Below are positions 23,701 to 31,973 of a stretch of DNA of 41,636 nucleotides, piece by piece. Both the position numbers and the translations under genes were made by a program. This DNA comes from an uncultured Clostridia bacterium. Its GTDB lineage: Bacteria > Bacillota > Clostridia > UMGS1883. The notes below the pieces were generated by a model. The model made no database searches, was not told where the DNA came from, and was given only the letters and a program-made list of their open reading frames with translations. The first letter of the stretch is position 1. Every line of letters begins with the position of its first letter. The stretch lies in assembly GCA_934476455.1 (NCBI GenBank), contig CAKSNY010000026.1, positions 1 to 41,636 on the forward strand, given 5' to 3'.

Positions 23701-24057
23701 GATTGATATTGCGGCATATCCCTTGTCGAGCCACATTTTAACCCATGCGGAGGAGGCTGTTCCTCCGCCTCCGTGTACAAGAACAACGGCAGGAACGGGT
23801 GACTCTTTGGTTGCACCCTCCGGTATTGCATACCATGCAAAAACCTTTGTATCTGCATCGTTGTATTTAATGCTGTCCAAAAAAACGGGAACAGCGCCGT
23901 TTGCCACCGTAAAGCCTTCTGCCGCCTCCGAAGTGACCTCACTCTTTAAATAATCAAAATCCCATTGGGGCAGGCCTGTCGATAAATTCGTGAAGCCATT
24001 AATATTCATAGCAGCGACAATTACCATACATAAAATAAAGCACACTGTTCTTTTCAC
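20701..24057 (-). CDS. secreted alpha/beta-hydrolase esterase with LamG-like and Ig-like domains
   Basis: The 1118-residue product starts with a signal peptide (FILCMVIVAAMNINGF). Residues ~50-320 are an acetyl-xylan-esterase/prolyl-peptidase-like alpha/beta hydrolase: oxyanion region HGGGG at 95-99, nucleophile Ser195 in GISWGG, Asp270 in GNTDFAFP and His300/302 in LNHSHTDG. A helical linker (~410-510) is followed by a LamG/concanavalin-like domain (~515-735), an Ig-like stretch with VKWSSDDFDI (~745-815), and a second LamG-like domain (~830-1000). A final beta domain ends in LTDLKPLAK. The GTG start has CCTCC (plus 24067-24071), i.e. GGAGG, nine bases upstream. It probably removes acyl groups from polysaccharide at the cell surface; no SLH or sortase anchor is seen. 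Confidence 0.82.
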   Translation of the reverse strand: MKRTVCFILCMVIVAAMNINGFTNLSTGLPQWDFDYLKSEVTSEAAEGFTVANGAVPVFLDSIKYNDADTKVFAWYAIPEGATKESPVPAVVLVHGGGGTASSAWVKMWLDKGYAAISIDTCGNTGDMGTSVEKTRHAYAGPAGCAEVNVRQIRNGDAIENQWAYHAVAAIMRANTFISSFDCVDPNRVGITGISWGGYLTEIAAAVDNRFAFAVPVYGCGYLYEDNTILTSYLNNSTPQQAAQWRENWDPSLYVGNISCPTLFLTGNTDFAFPMDCYKKTYSLIEEKNRWLCVKNGLNHSHTDGQTQKEIYAFADYAVNSGEAFIKETESGGTFPEVWANFEGEISKAEVIFTKDSGKWQDRTWESAVAQISSDGVSAQLPAKTTACYFNVYDSRGNISSSTLFENEMEPDSYASESEINAAKDVFAGTENISRYAFGENSLFKYSGNKEEALALLDSARSLLNKEDILKSRLSAVKEGLGELSRSILNSERNAAAKIQLVREMRCSADNAIMYDAKGENKKTISQSPPFVGDRRGVYITNKNRTLLYIDYKEMNDIQDNNAYVFKCSFRQSEKASALSIASLEWGGTNGANEIFGITSDGTDIYLRCADNAAGFSGSSGFTRYKEKLVENYEPNTWYDFTVVFDRAEKRLYPFVNGVQILNGKAVFFAGAGVDNTGSLRLDFNSSNASGMYVSGIGFYNCDTVNGYVKIMDELQKQITVSSDFSDCRSCADKYCLPQEYTGIDSVKWSSDDFDIQNGYGDDESSKLFAYTTYNDSEKVGRLMVTLTDGENILSSEHLITVSGSYYEKSRDDSFDSYSTGNLPTAQKTDGYYLFGGIAAVVPSSEKDLSGNPRGNVLRLDGTSSNRLAFYTSPQKPSVGIRIVEADVKISDTETAKEVRRSQINVQDREGKCSMDLTLDKDGVLRVNGQYLIAAKSDTWYRITLIFDFDKRVCRALVNGNPSSTASNIELPYAMRNVGRVVFDARNCGEVFYDNFSIRSSADGLYQYLYNGELPGSTKLTDANGNNVTEVQGGTYLGGKVTVKNASKDTMNVAAILALYDEDNRLIKTSIKEISCKNDSITESEFISEEYLTVPENGTYTAKIFLLNSLTDLKPLAK

Positions 24058-24063
24058 TTTTTA

Positions 24064-24843
24064 CTACCTCCGTAATTTAATTTTTATATTTCCTAAAATA
24101 CCGCCGCCGACGGATTCTTTTTCAAAAGCTCTCGCCATGTGATGATACGGCCCGTATACATATTCCCCGTCCGAGGTAAGCTTTACCATTTCCTCTGCCA
24201 CAGTGTTTCCCACCGTAATATAAAGAAAATTTTCTCTATGCAGCAACTCTTTCGGAATTTTCAGCATAAGCGGAAAGAAAATCCCCTCGCCCACCTGTTT
24301 TCCGTTGACATTTACGCTGCAGCAATTATTAACATCTTCGATTTCGAGAAAAACATCCCTTTTTAAATCCGATTCATTTAATCTAAATTTATAATTGTAG
24401 CACACCTGACCTGAAAAGTCATTCCCCGGCCAAAGCTTATCTTTAAGAGGTTCATTTTTCTCCTTTACGGAAATAACAGAGTCTTTCACTTCAAATTGGC
24501 TGATTATCACGGCCTTTTCAAGCCTTGGCACAATTTCCGTGTTTAATTCGGGGCGTTCACAACCCCGAAGAGAATTTTCCGTCAGGTAATAAAATCTCGA
24601 CTCTCCGCTCTGCAGGACAACCCTTTCATTTTCATATTACATCCTTAAGAGCGTAACCTCCGTTTTTTGCTTCAAATTCCTTAATTCTCAGATTTTCTCA
24701 TGTTTTTGCCGTCCGTCCCGCGCAGCTGCCGGACGGCCACCCGTCCTCATCGTAAATCCACACATGCATGCCAAGCTTTTCTGCTTCTTTTATAGCAAAT
24801 GCGAAAAGCTCCATATTTTCGTAATAACAAATACCTACTTCAT
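24064..24843 (-). pseudogene. decayed GH106-like glycoside hydrolase
   Basis: Two ends of a large hydrolase remain. Near 24843-24700 the minus strand reads EKLGMHVWIYDEDGWPSGSC, the N-terminal catalytic-domain motif of GH106-like enzymes, then hits a stop. ENLRIKEFEAKNGGY follows after a frame change. From about 24633 a frame ending at 24064 encodes a C-terminal galactose-binding-like sandwich (FRLNESDLKRDVFLEIEDVN, VNVNGKQVGEGIF, HHMARAFEKESVGGG). Several hundred codons of the middle are missing. The C-terminal frame alone (~155 codons from GTG 24531) has no ribosome site. Intact relatives remove rhamnose from pectic side chains, in line with the GH78 gene nearby. The 5' edge overlaps the SGNH gene end. 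Confidence 0.7.
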
Positions 24844-25464
24844 AGTTTTTACAAACGCATTTATCTGCCCTGCAATAAATGCCGCATGCAGTTTTCTTAC
24901 GTCATCGCAAAAATGTGTATGGTCACGAAATAAGTCATCTCCCTCAAGCTTAAGGGCTTTTGTGAAAGAATATAAATCAATTACGGGAACGTTTCTTTCC
25001 TTCATAACCTTTTCTGCCGCCATATTATACTCCGGCACATCTTCTGTCAAACGGTAAAACGGGAACGTCGAATCGTATCTTTCCGTTGCGGCAGGGGTAG
25101 TATTAATAAACACCGTTTTAACCGAACGCTTCTGCATGAAATCAATTATACAGTGCAGATTTTTTATGTAATCCTCAATGGGAACCTGTATCTTTTTACT
25201 TTCCATATCATGCTTAATGTCATGCAATCCGCAGTTAAAAAAGAAATAGTCACATTTCATAATATCCTTGTCTTTAACTTCATTGATATATTCAAGTATC
25301 ATGCTGCTATCGCCACCGTTTCCTGCTACAGGAATATCAAGATTTACATATGCCTCTTCTGCTCCGGGTTTTCCGTATACATTGATTCCTCTATCAACAT
25401 AATCCTTTATAAACTCTCCATAGTCAAGACTTATGCTGTCACCAATCAAAAAAACATTTATCAT
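24835..25464 (-). CDS. SGNH hydrolase, small
   Basis: This 209-residue protein has GDSISLDYG (Ser block I), PVAGNGGDSS (block II), FFFNCGLHDIKHD (block III, with GLHD for GxND) and RDHTHFCDD (block V Asp-His). INTTPAATERY is typical of bacterial carbohydrate esterases of this type. No signal peptide is present, so it acts in the cytoplasm. Start 25464 is preferred over an upstream in-frame codon because AAAGGTG lies seven bases before it. It follows the GH63-like gene by 23 bp. Confidence 0.82.
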   Translation of the reverse strand: MINVFLIGDSISLDYGEFIKDYVDRGINVYGKPGAEEAYVNLDIPVAGNGGDSSMILEYINEVKDKDIMKCDYFFFNCGLHDIKHDMESKKIQVPIEDYIKNLHCIIDFMQKRSVKTVFINTTPAATERYDSTFPFYRLTEDVPEYNMAAEKVMKERNVPVIDLYSFTKALKLEGDDLFRDHTHFCDDVRKLHAAFIAGQINAFVKTMK

Positions 25465-25487
25465 AAAATTCACCTTTCCTTTTGTAA

Positions 25488-26723
25488 TTAAAACTCCCAC
25501 ACAACAGGGCGTTTTTCAATCCATGCAATCATATTGTTTACCAAAAGATTCCAATTTTGAAAGCCTTGATTGTTAACTCCGGCATATATATCCGGGTTAT
25601 AATATTCGTGCATTTCTCCGCATTCAATAATGTCCCGTCCAAAGAGTGCGATGGTTTTTTCCGCCAGCAGAGCTGCCTCTTTCTCATATCCGCATTTTAC
25701 CAGGCCCTCAAAGCACATCCAATTTGAAACGCCCCATATGGGGCCAAGCCAGCAGGAAGGATTTCCTGTTTTTTTAATACTGTACATTTTTTCAAGCTTT
25801 GACAGTGTTCGCACACCGTGCTCTGACCAGAAGGTTTTTGTATTGATCATATTTTCCCGAACCATTCTTTCTGCTTGCTCCTCGGTTGCAATTTCTGCCC
25901 ACATTGCCATAAAACCTGACCATACATCTATACGCTGAATAAGGCAATCCCAATGCCTTGGCGCTCCGCTGTGACGTTTTTCACTTGGGTCAACAGGTTT
26001 AAGATTTAAGTCCGCACTATAATAAAAACCGTTTCTTTCATCCCACAGATTGCATCTTATACTCTCTTTCAGCTTGTCTGCACAAGCTTTATAATACGAA
26101 GCGTCTTTTTTTAGCACCGTGCATATATACTCCATTGCCAGAAGCTCCTTATACATAAGACAGTTAAGATATATTGATGCAGAGCTTTTATTTGGACGGT
26201 AAAATGTACATGGGTCGTTATCCACACCTATTGCTCCGTCATCCAGCCAGAAAAACAGCCCAGTAGCTTTGTGGAAGCAGTTGTCAATATAATAGGATAT
26301 AAATTTCTTCAAATCATCAAAATACGGATTAAGCCACTGAGCATCGCCCTTTTCTGCATTTATAATAAATGCAATATGCTGTGCAAGGCACGGCTTGTGA
26401 CAATTGGAATCAGGGGCGTTATCCTCACAATAATCAGGAGTTATTGCAATGGGAATTCTGCCGAGCGGGGATATATGTTCCAGAAAATTTATTACACAGC
26501 CCTTTTCGCATTTAATAAATTTTTCATCGTAGTCCCGGTTATCATTCATAATTTGACGAACTGCAACATCCGTCAGCCAGCTGTCCCAATCCCACAGACA
26601 GTTACTGTACCTGCTGCTTCCGGGAACAATGAAGGGATGTTTTAAATAACCGCTTGGCTCCCTTGTCATTTGTTTGTATGTACTCTTTGAATAATTCTTT
26701 ATTGCTTCAATATATTTTTTCAC
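25488..26723 (-). CDS. GH63/trehalase-like (alpha/alpha)6 glycoside hydrolase
   Basis: The 411-residue protein has the (alpha/alpha)6-barrel pattern of GH63 and related enzymes: CLWDWDSWLTD at 42-52, GVDNDP at 166-171 (position of the catalytic Asp in GxDNSP), LIQRIDVWSGFMAMWAEIA, WLGPIWGVSNW, and ECGEMHEYYNPDIYAG at 367-382 with the likely general base Glu. There is no signal peptide, so it acts on imported oligosaccharides. The GTG start at 26723 has AAGGAGCC seven bases upstream. Exact specificity (glucoside, mannosylglycerate-type or a pectic linkage) is not decidable by eye. Confidence 0.75.
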   Translation of the reverse strand: MKKYIEAIKNYSKSTYKQMTREPSGYLKHPFIVPGSSRYSNCLWDWDSWLTDVAVRQIMNDNRDYDEKFIKCEKGCVINFLEHISPLGRIPIAITPDYCEDNAPDSNCHKPCLAQHIAFIINAEKGDAQWLNPYFDDLKKFISYYIDNCFHKATGLFFWLDDGAIGVDNDPCTFYRPNKSSASIYLNCLMYKELLAMEYICTVLKKDASYYKACADKLKESIRCNLWDERNGFYYSADLNLKPVDPSEKRHSGAPRHWDCLIQRIDVWSGFMAMWAEIATEEQAERMVRENMINTKTFWSEHGVRTLSKLEKMYSIKKTGNPSCWLGPIWGVSNWMCFEGLVKCGYEKEAALLAEKTIALFGRDIIECGEMHEYYNPDIYAGVNNQGFQNWNLLVNNMIAWIEKRPVVWEF

Positions 26724-26742
26724 AGTATGGCTCCTTTTACTG

Positions 26743-28668
26743 TCATTTTCCGATATTCAAATCGTCGATGCTTGTTTTTACCGGATTATAAAGTGCAGAA
26801 ACGTACTTTTCTGTATTGCCGAGCATTATGCAGCCGTCTTTTACAGGATAAAAGCATATTGTTTCACACGCCCCCGGAGAAAGCTGTAAATTAAATTTAC
26901 TTTTTTTATCAAATCTTAAAAACTTTTTCTCAAAATACAGGTAAGCAATATATTCCTCTGCGATTCCTTTTTTAAGGTCATCAAAAACAATTTCTGTATT
27001 AAGCACACTGTCAGAAAGATTAAACGCTGCAACAATATCGCAATCTCCTGCACTGTTCATAATTTTAAGAATTTCACCAGGGATATACGTCTGCGAACGT
27101 ACCGGCAAAGCCGCACTGTCACAGCGGTGTACATTCCAGTTTTCATCAGCAATAGGTATGAGCATATCTGCATTTGTATCACCAAGCTCATCGCTTATGT
27201 ATATCGGTCCTCCGCTTACGGCTCTGAGAACAGCACTTTGCACTGCTGCGGAACGGTTAGTCCACCACATATCAAAATCACAATAATAGAAATCATCATA
27301 GAACAAGCTGTTATACACGTTTTGCTTTATGTGCTTTGCAAAGCTTCCGTCCTTGTTGGGATAAAAATCATCGCTGCTTCTGGTGAGAGAGGTATAGCGC
27401 CTTACTCCGAAGCTTTCATTTCCCATTCCCATACAGTTAATCATTTCATCGTTAAAGGTCTGATGTACACTCTTTTCAATGATTTCATGTGCGTTTCTGA
27501 AGGACTCGGGCACTGAGCAGTTTCCTCTTAAAAATATCCCCATCTCACCCTGAGTGTCAACCTTAAGAAAATCTATGCCGCAGCTTTTCAGATACTTATG
27601 CCAGTCATTAAAAAAGCGCAGTGCCTTGTTCTTTTTCCTGAAATCAGGCATAATTATATCTGCGTTGGTTTTCATAAAACAGTCGCTGTACTCCTTATCA
27701 AGCTCGCTGTTTTCCTCAACACCCCACCAATATGCCATCATGGAATGCCATATACCCACATATTCAACACCGTATTCCCTCTTAATTTTTTTTACAAATT
27801 CGCCCAGTCCTTCTGGAAATTTTTCTCTGTCAACGATAAGGGAAGCGATTTTCCAGTCCTTTGTCTTTGCCCAGCCGTCATCTATGATAAGCCAGCCAAG
27901 TTTAATACCCTTTTCCCTGAACTCCTTAAGCTTGCTTTCAATCTTTTCGGCTGTTACATCGTGATAGAATGCATTCCATGTACACCAACCGATACCTTTC
28001 ATAAATTCGGGGTATCTCTTATCTTTTTTCAGGGGAGTGATAAATCCCTTTCTTTGTGTCTGCAAAACTGTATTTCTTTCAATACTCTCATGCGGAGTAT
28101 CACCGCATGACAGCAACAGATAATCTCCCTCAAGGCTGTTATATCCCATGCATTCACTGCCGATATACATTTCAATGCGCTTTCCGTTTCCCCTGAGCTG
28201 TGCCCTGTGCGCACCTGCACATTGCGGAGAAAAGCATATATGAGTACCGTCACAGTTTACCAAAAGAGATTGCGTCCTTTCAGGAATAGTGTCAAAGCTC
28301 GTATAGCTCCACCAACGTGTTTCCATATATCTTGCAAGAAATCCGTGCAGTAAATCGGTACCGAAGGAAAGAATTATTCCCTCGTCAGGATCAAGGGAGC
28401 TGATTTCAGGCATAAGATACACTTTTTCAAAGTCTGCCTTTATATTTATACTAATGCCTTTCTCATTCTGAGAAAAGGTCACAAGAGTCTTAAAGGTCTC
28501 CGTATCATAACTGAAGCTGACATAATAAGCATCTCCTTCTTTTTTTATGTTTCTTATTTCTGCCGCTTTGGTTGTTCCGTTAATTTTTGCACAAAGCTTT
28601 ATATTCTGAAGTATAAGCTTTCCGTTGTACAAAAGATTGAGTCCGTTTTTATTTTCTAATATATACAT
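26743..28668 (-). CDS. GH36-type alpha-galactosidase / raffinose-synthase-like protein
   Basis: The 641-residue protein belongs to the raffinose synthase/Sip1 branch of GH36. After an N-terminal beta-sandwich (~1-215), the TIM barrel begins KGIGWCTWNAFYHDVT at 224-239, then LGWLIIDDGWA at 257-267. The nucleophile lies in DFLKVDTQG (D371) and the acid/base in TRSSDDFYP (D433/D434). GGPIYISDELG and a C-terminal beta domain follow. Family members act on alpha-galactosides. It has no signal peptide. CTCCCC at 28675-28680 (GGGGAG) is six bases from the ATG, and it follows GH78 by 13 bp. Confidence 0.85.
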   Translation of the reverse strand: MYILENKNGLNLLYNGKLILQNIKLCAKINGTTKAAEIRNIKKEGDAYYVSFSYDTETFKTLVTFSQNEKGISINIKADFEKVYLMPEISSLDPDEGIILSFGTDLLHGFLARYMETRWWSYTSFDTIPERTQSLLVNCDGTHICFSPQCAGAHRAQLRGNGKRIEMYIGSECMGYNSLEGDYLLLSCGDTPHESIERNTVLQTQRKGFITPLKKDKRYPEFMKGIGWCTWNAFYHDVTAEKIESKLKEFREKGIKLGWLIIDDGWAKTKDWKIASLIVDREKFPEGLGEFVKKIKREYGVEYVGIWHSMMAYWWGVEENSELDKEYSDCFMKTNADIIMPDFRKKNKALRFFNDWHKYLKSCGIDFLKVDTQGEMGIFLRGNCSVPESFRNAHEIIEKSVHQTFNDEMINCMGMGNESFGVRRYTSLTRSSDDFYPNKDGSFAKHIKQNVYNSLFYDDFYYCDFDMWWTNRSAAVQSAVLRAVSGGPIYISDELGDTNADMLIPIADENWNVHRCDSAALPVRSQTYIPGEILKIMNSAGDCDIVAAFNLSDSVLNTEIVFDDLKKGIAEEYIAYLYFEKKFLRFDKKSKFNLQLSPGACETICFYPVKDGCIMLGNTEKYVSALYNPVKTSIDDLNIGK

Positions 28669-28681
28669 ATCTGTCTCCCCT

Positions 28682-30847
28682 TTATATCAGAAAAGTGTTT
28701 GTGCCTTCGTTCAAAAGCTCATTTCTGAAATACGCACTATTTTCACCGTTATAATTCACATCGAGCTTAATTCCCTCAGCTGTTTTCTTCCACTTCACCT
28801 CTATACTGCCGTAGTTTGTGAAGCACTCGCAATATGCAAAGTCCAGTTCATCAAAAAAATACGGATTTACATGTATCTCTCCCTTTTCATTCACGGCTAC
28901 ACCTGCAATCGTTTTTATCATCCATGACATAAAATCAGAATACATATGATGATTTCTTGAATGATTAAACTCGTTGTAATTCCACATTTCCCAAAGTGTA
29001 GTCGCACCGCTATCTATCCATGTTCTGTATGACGGGAAACCTTTTGCTGTAATTATCTTGTACGCGTACTCCTCCAGTCCGCACTTATTAAGTGCTCCAT
29101 AAAGCCGTCTTATTCCTACCATACCGCAGTTATGATGAAAATCCGCCTTTTCCACAAGTGCTTTAAGCTGGAGCTTAAGCGGCTTTAGATCATCATAAAT
29201 ATTATGATAAATAAGCATTGCAACAGGTGTCTGTTCATCAAGAATACATCTTCCGTCAGCGTCTATATAATTATCTGCTACAAGACTTCTCAGCCTCTTA
29301 ATTTCTGTCTGATATTTTTTATCACTTTTTTTCGCCAGCCTTGCTGCAAAAGCTGCTTTTTCATAGAAGCTGCAAACAAGCACCGCATTTATAAACTCCC
29401 TGTTATAATCGCGTTTTCCCTCGGGATTTGTCCAGTCGTCAAGTCCGAAATCCACAAAGCCCTTTTCGTTTTCTCTCATTTTAAGATAGGCTAAATATCT
29501 GTCAAAATATGGCAGCGAATTTATAAGCGAGACTCCGTCTCCCGTATGGAGGTACAATCTGTACGGTATCTCAAAAAGAACACCGTCGGAAACGGGACCG
29601 TTTCCCCATTGGTATCCCCATCCGGATGTCGGAATAATTCCCGGGAGGGAGCCGTCGGGCTTCATGGCATCGTAAATATCTGTCAGCCATTTTTCAAAAA
29701 ACCTCTCTGCCTTGAAATTTGTCAGCACCTGTTCTGCGGAGGCTTGCGCATCATTTGTCCAGCCCAGCTTTTCCCTTGTGGGGCAATCGGTGAGCGAATA
29801 AAACATATTTGAGTAAACTGACGCCTGTCCTGCCTTAAAAAGCTTATTCAAAAATTCATCGGAGCAGTTAAATTCAGTTTTCTTTTCAACTGCCTGATGT
29901 ACGAAAACCGCCTGAACAGTTATATCATCTATATTCTTTATTCCGTCAATCTCTATATATCTGAATCCGTGGTATACAAATTTCGGTGACCACACCGTCT
30001 TTTTGCCTGAGCAAATAAACATATCGGTTTGAAAGGGTGTGCCGTCTTTATAATGCTTATCCATCATATTCAGTTCTAAAGATAAATCCTCCTTAAGCTG
30101 TTCTGCATAACGGATTATCAGTTTGTCGCCTTTATTTTGGCAAACGGTCAGGCGTATATATCCCGACATATTTTGCCCCATATCAAACACATACTTTTCA
30201 TCGCCTGTTTTATATATTTCAATAGCATCATAAACATCGTGCTCTCTTATCGGCTCACATTTACACTCGCGAAAAATGCCTGTCGGCGGGCTGCAGTCCG
30301 CTGCAGCCTTTTTCCAATCGGAGTCATCATATTGAAATTTGTTCCATTTTTCCTCATAAAGATTGGAATCGAAGTATTCACCGCTTCTGAGCGCATTAAA
30401 TACAACTGCACTATCCTCCTTGCAAAGCCAGCTGTCTTCTGAAACAAGTACTGTTTCACCGTCCGCGTCGAGCTGTAGTATAAACTTCGGTAAATCTCTC
30501 CACGGTGCAGCGTCGTAATTCCACGAGGTTTTAAATTCCTCGTTAAACCAGCCGTTACCTAATATTACCGAAATAATGTTTTCTCCCTCCTTCAGCAAAT
30601 GCGAAACGACGTATGTATTGTACCACAGTGTTTTATCGTAATCGCTGACGGGTGCCGTAAATAAATCTTCTGACACGGCTTCTCCGTTTATATAATAATA
30701 TCCGTATCCCAACCCGCACACGGAAAGTACGGCAGTGTCAAATTTATTAAGCTTAAATTTTTTTCGAAACATAGGGGCAGGATTTTTCCCGCGATATTCC
30801 CTGATAAATCTTGTATCAGGTTTAATAAAGCTTGCCTTTTCAAACAT
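28682..30847 (-). CDS. GH78 alpha-L-rhamnosidase
   Basis: This 721-residue GH78 enzyme releases terminal L-rhamnose from pectic or flavonoid glycosides. Beta domains occupy ~1-320 (PVSDYDKTLWYNTYVVS and VILGNGWF are typical). The (alpha/alpha)6 barrel starts near 325, with DCPTREKLGWTNDAQ at 354-368 carrying the conserved acidic residues and IIPTSGWGYQWGN near 405-416. TWIDSGATTLWEMWN near the C-terminus holds the late catalytic Glu (E in LWEMW). Start 30847 is taken because CTCC at 30854-30857 (GGAG) lies six bases before it. No signal peptide, so it is cytoplasmic. It is the best functional clue that the cluster targets rhamnose polymers. Confidence 0.92.
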   Translation of the reverse strand: MFEKASFIKPDTRFIREYRGKNPAPMFRKKFKLNKFDTAVLSVCGLGYGYYYINGEAVSEDLFTAPVSDYDKTLWYNTYVVSHLLKEGENIISVILGNGWFNEEFKTSWNYDAAPWRDLPKFILQLDADGETVLVSEDSWLCKEDSAVVFNALRSGEYFDSNLYEEKWNKFQYDDSDWKKAAADCSPPTGIFRECKCEPIREHDVYDAIEIYKTGDEKYVFDMGQNMSGYIRLTVCQNKGDKLIIRYAEQLKEDLSLELNMMDKHYKDGTPFQTDMFICSGKKTVWSPKFVYHGFRYIEIDGIKNIDDITVQAVFVHQAVEKKTEFNCSDEFLNKLFKAGQASVYSNMFYSLTDCPTREKLGWTNDAQASAEQVLTNFKAERFFEKWLTDIYDAMKPDGSLPGIIPTSGWGYQWGNGPVSDGVLFEIPYRLYLHTGDGVSLINSLPYFDRYLAYLKMRENEKGFVDFGLDDWTNPEGKRDYNREFINAVLVCSFYEKAAFAARLAKKSDKKYQTEIKRLRSLVADNYIDADGRCILDEQTPVAMLIYHNIYDDLKPLKLQLKALVEKADFHHNCGMVGIRRLYGALNKCGLEEYAYKIITAKGFPSYRTWIDSGATTLWEMWNYNEFNHSRNHHMYSDFMSWMIKTIAGVAVNEKGEIHVNPYFFDELDFAYCECFTNYGSIEVKWKKTAEGIKLDVNYNGENSAYFRNELLNEGTNTFLI

Positions 30848-30865
30848 AATAATCTCCATCCCGCC

Positions 30866-31029
30866 GCCCTGCGTCGGCACAAATAGTAATTAAACTTCTC
30901 TTATCCGCAGGGCAAGGAATGACAAGAGATTATTACGCCCATGTGCGTTTTCGAGGCTTATGCCGAGGAAAATTTCGCACGGGCAATTAAATCCGCCGGA
31001 GGCATAACGTGAAAGGAACTTTCACGTTA
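30866..31029. repeat. structured intergenic region with nested hairpins
   Basis: Four inverted repeats lie between the SGNH coding end and GH78. They are GCCCTGCG/CGCAGGGC (30866-30873 with 30906-30913), GCCC-GTGCG arms (30937-30947 with 30976-30984), an inner TTTTC/GAAAA pair with GGC-TTAT-GCC, and a perfect 11-bp palindrome around GAA (31005-31015 with 31019-31029). No frame crosses it. It may be a dispersed non-coding repeat, an mRNA processing site or a regulator target. Confidence 0.55.
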
Positions 31030-31043
31030 ATCTCCTTTCAGTT

Positions 31044-31084
31044 AAATAATTATGCCGTACGGTTTCCGAACGGCATAATTATTT
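31044..31084 (-). terminator. long hairpin after the SGNH domain gene
   Basis: A 19-bp stem with one mismatch (31044-31062 with 31066-31084) begins two bases after the SGNH stop on the minus strand. Its AT-rich base and lack of a clean T-run make partial termination or mRNA 3'-end protection likely, splitting surface-protein genes from GH78 expression. Confidence 0.65.
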
Positions 31085-31086
31085 AC

Positions 31087-31973
31087 TTAAAATTCAAAAA
31101 CCTTAAGCATTTGTGAGTACACTTTTTCTGCCATCGCTCTGTATCCGTAATCATTCATATGTGTAGAATCATCGACGCTCTTCCAAAAGCTCTGGGGAAC
31201 GCATCCCACTGCAATCAGTTCCTTGTCCCTGTCTGTTGCACTAAGACCTGCTTTGGCAAGCGTTTCTTCACAGGAAAGGTATTCGCGCATATTTATAAAT
31301 CTGTCGCCGAAAGCTTCTGCCATTGCTTTATCAAGCTCTCTTCTGCCGCTTGCAGTTCCTGTCGTCAGACCAATAACAAAGCAGTTTGACGGATTTTTTG
31401 TATTTTCCGTCATTCTGCTGATAATACCAATCAGTTCGGAAGGCTTTTTATTATTTTCATCCATCCCCCAGCCGCCGTTAGTTCCAATAAATATTATGTT
31501 GCAGTCAGCCTCTGCTGCCTTAGTTGCCGCATAAGTGGTGAGTTTCGCCTTATCATTTGCCGCAACCGTAAGTGCGTCGCCGGTTGCTTTTCTGGTGAAG
31601 GTGACACTTTTAAGTTCCCTCGGAACCACAGATGTGTCAACATCGGCAGCTATACTGCCCTCTATTCCGTTTATGTAACAGGGATTCCAGCCACCGAGCC
31701 CGACTGCCCTTGGGATAACCGTAACACCGTTGTCTCCGAGAAACGTGGTTTTATCAAAGCTGACTGTACTTCCGGCGTCAGCTGCAAGACTAAAGCCTCC
31801 AAGCAGTTCAATGTCTATTCCTCCCTGACGCGCGGCAATGGTTGTTGCGGTTTCTCCACCTATTCCATAATTAACAACCTCCGCTCCGAAAAGTCGTGCA
31901 AGAACTGAAGGATAGTCATTTCCACTTGTCGCCCCGTCACCGTATGTAAGCGAATCACCCCAGCATGCTATTG
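31087..31973 (-). pseudogene. C-terminal SGNH esterase domain, separated from its gene by a frameshift
   Basis: From the A9 run the frame opens IACWGDSLTYGDGATSGNDY (Ser block I), then NYGIGGETATT (block II), IFIGTNGGWGMDE (block III) and DDSTHMNDYGYRAM (block V Asp/His), ending KVFEF. All four SGNH blocks are therefore present, but block I lies well upstream of the first usable start (GTG 31629), so no initiation here could make an active enzyme. With one A removed from the run the frame is continuous with the 719-codon gene before it. The domain is then a ~295-residue esterase on a secreted carrier. Confidence 0.82.

Noticed and set aside
31629..31629. GTG start for a free-standing 180-residue SGNH protein
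   Set aside because: It would lack the Ser-containing block I, and the frame continues upstream to the A9 run with conserved SGNH sequence.
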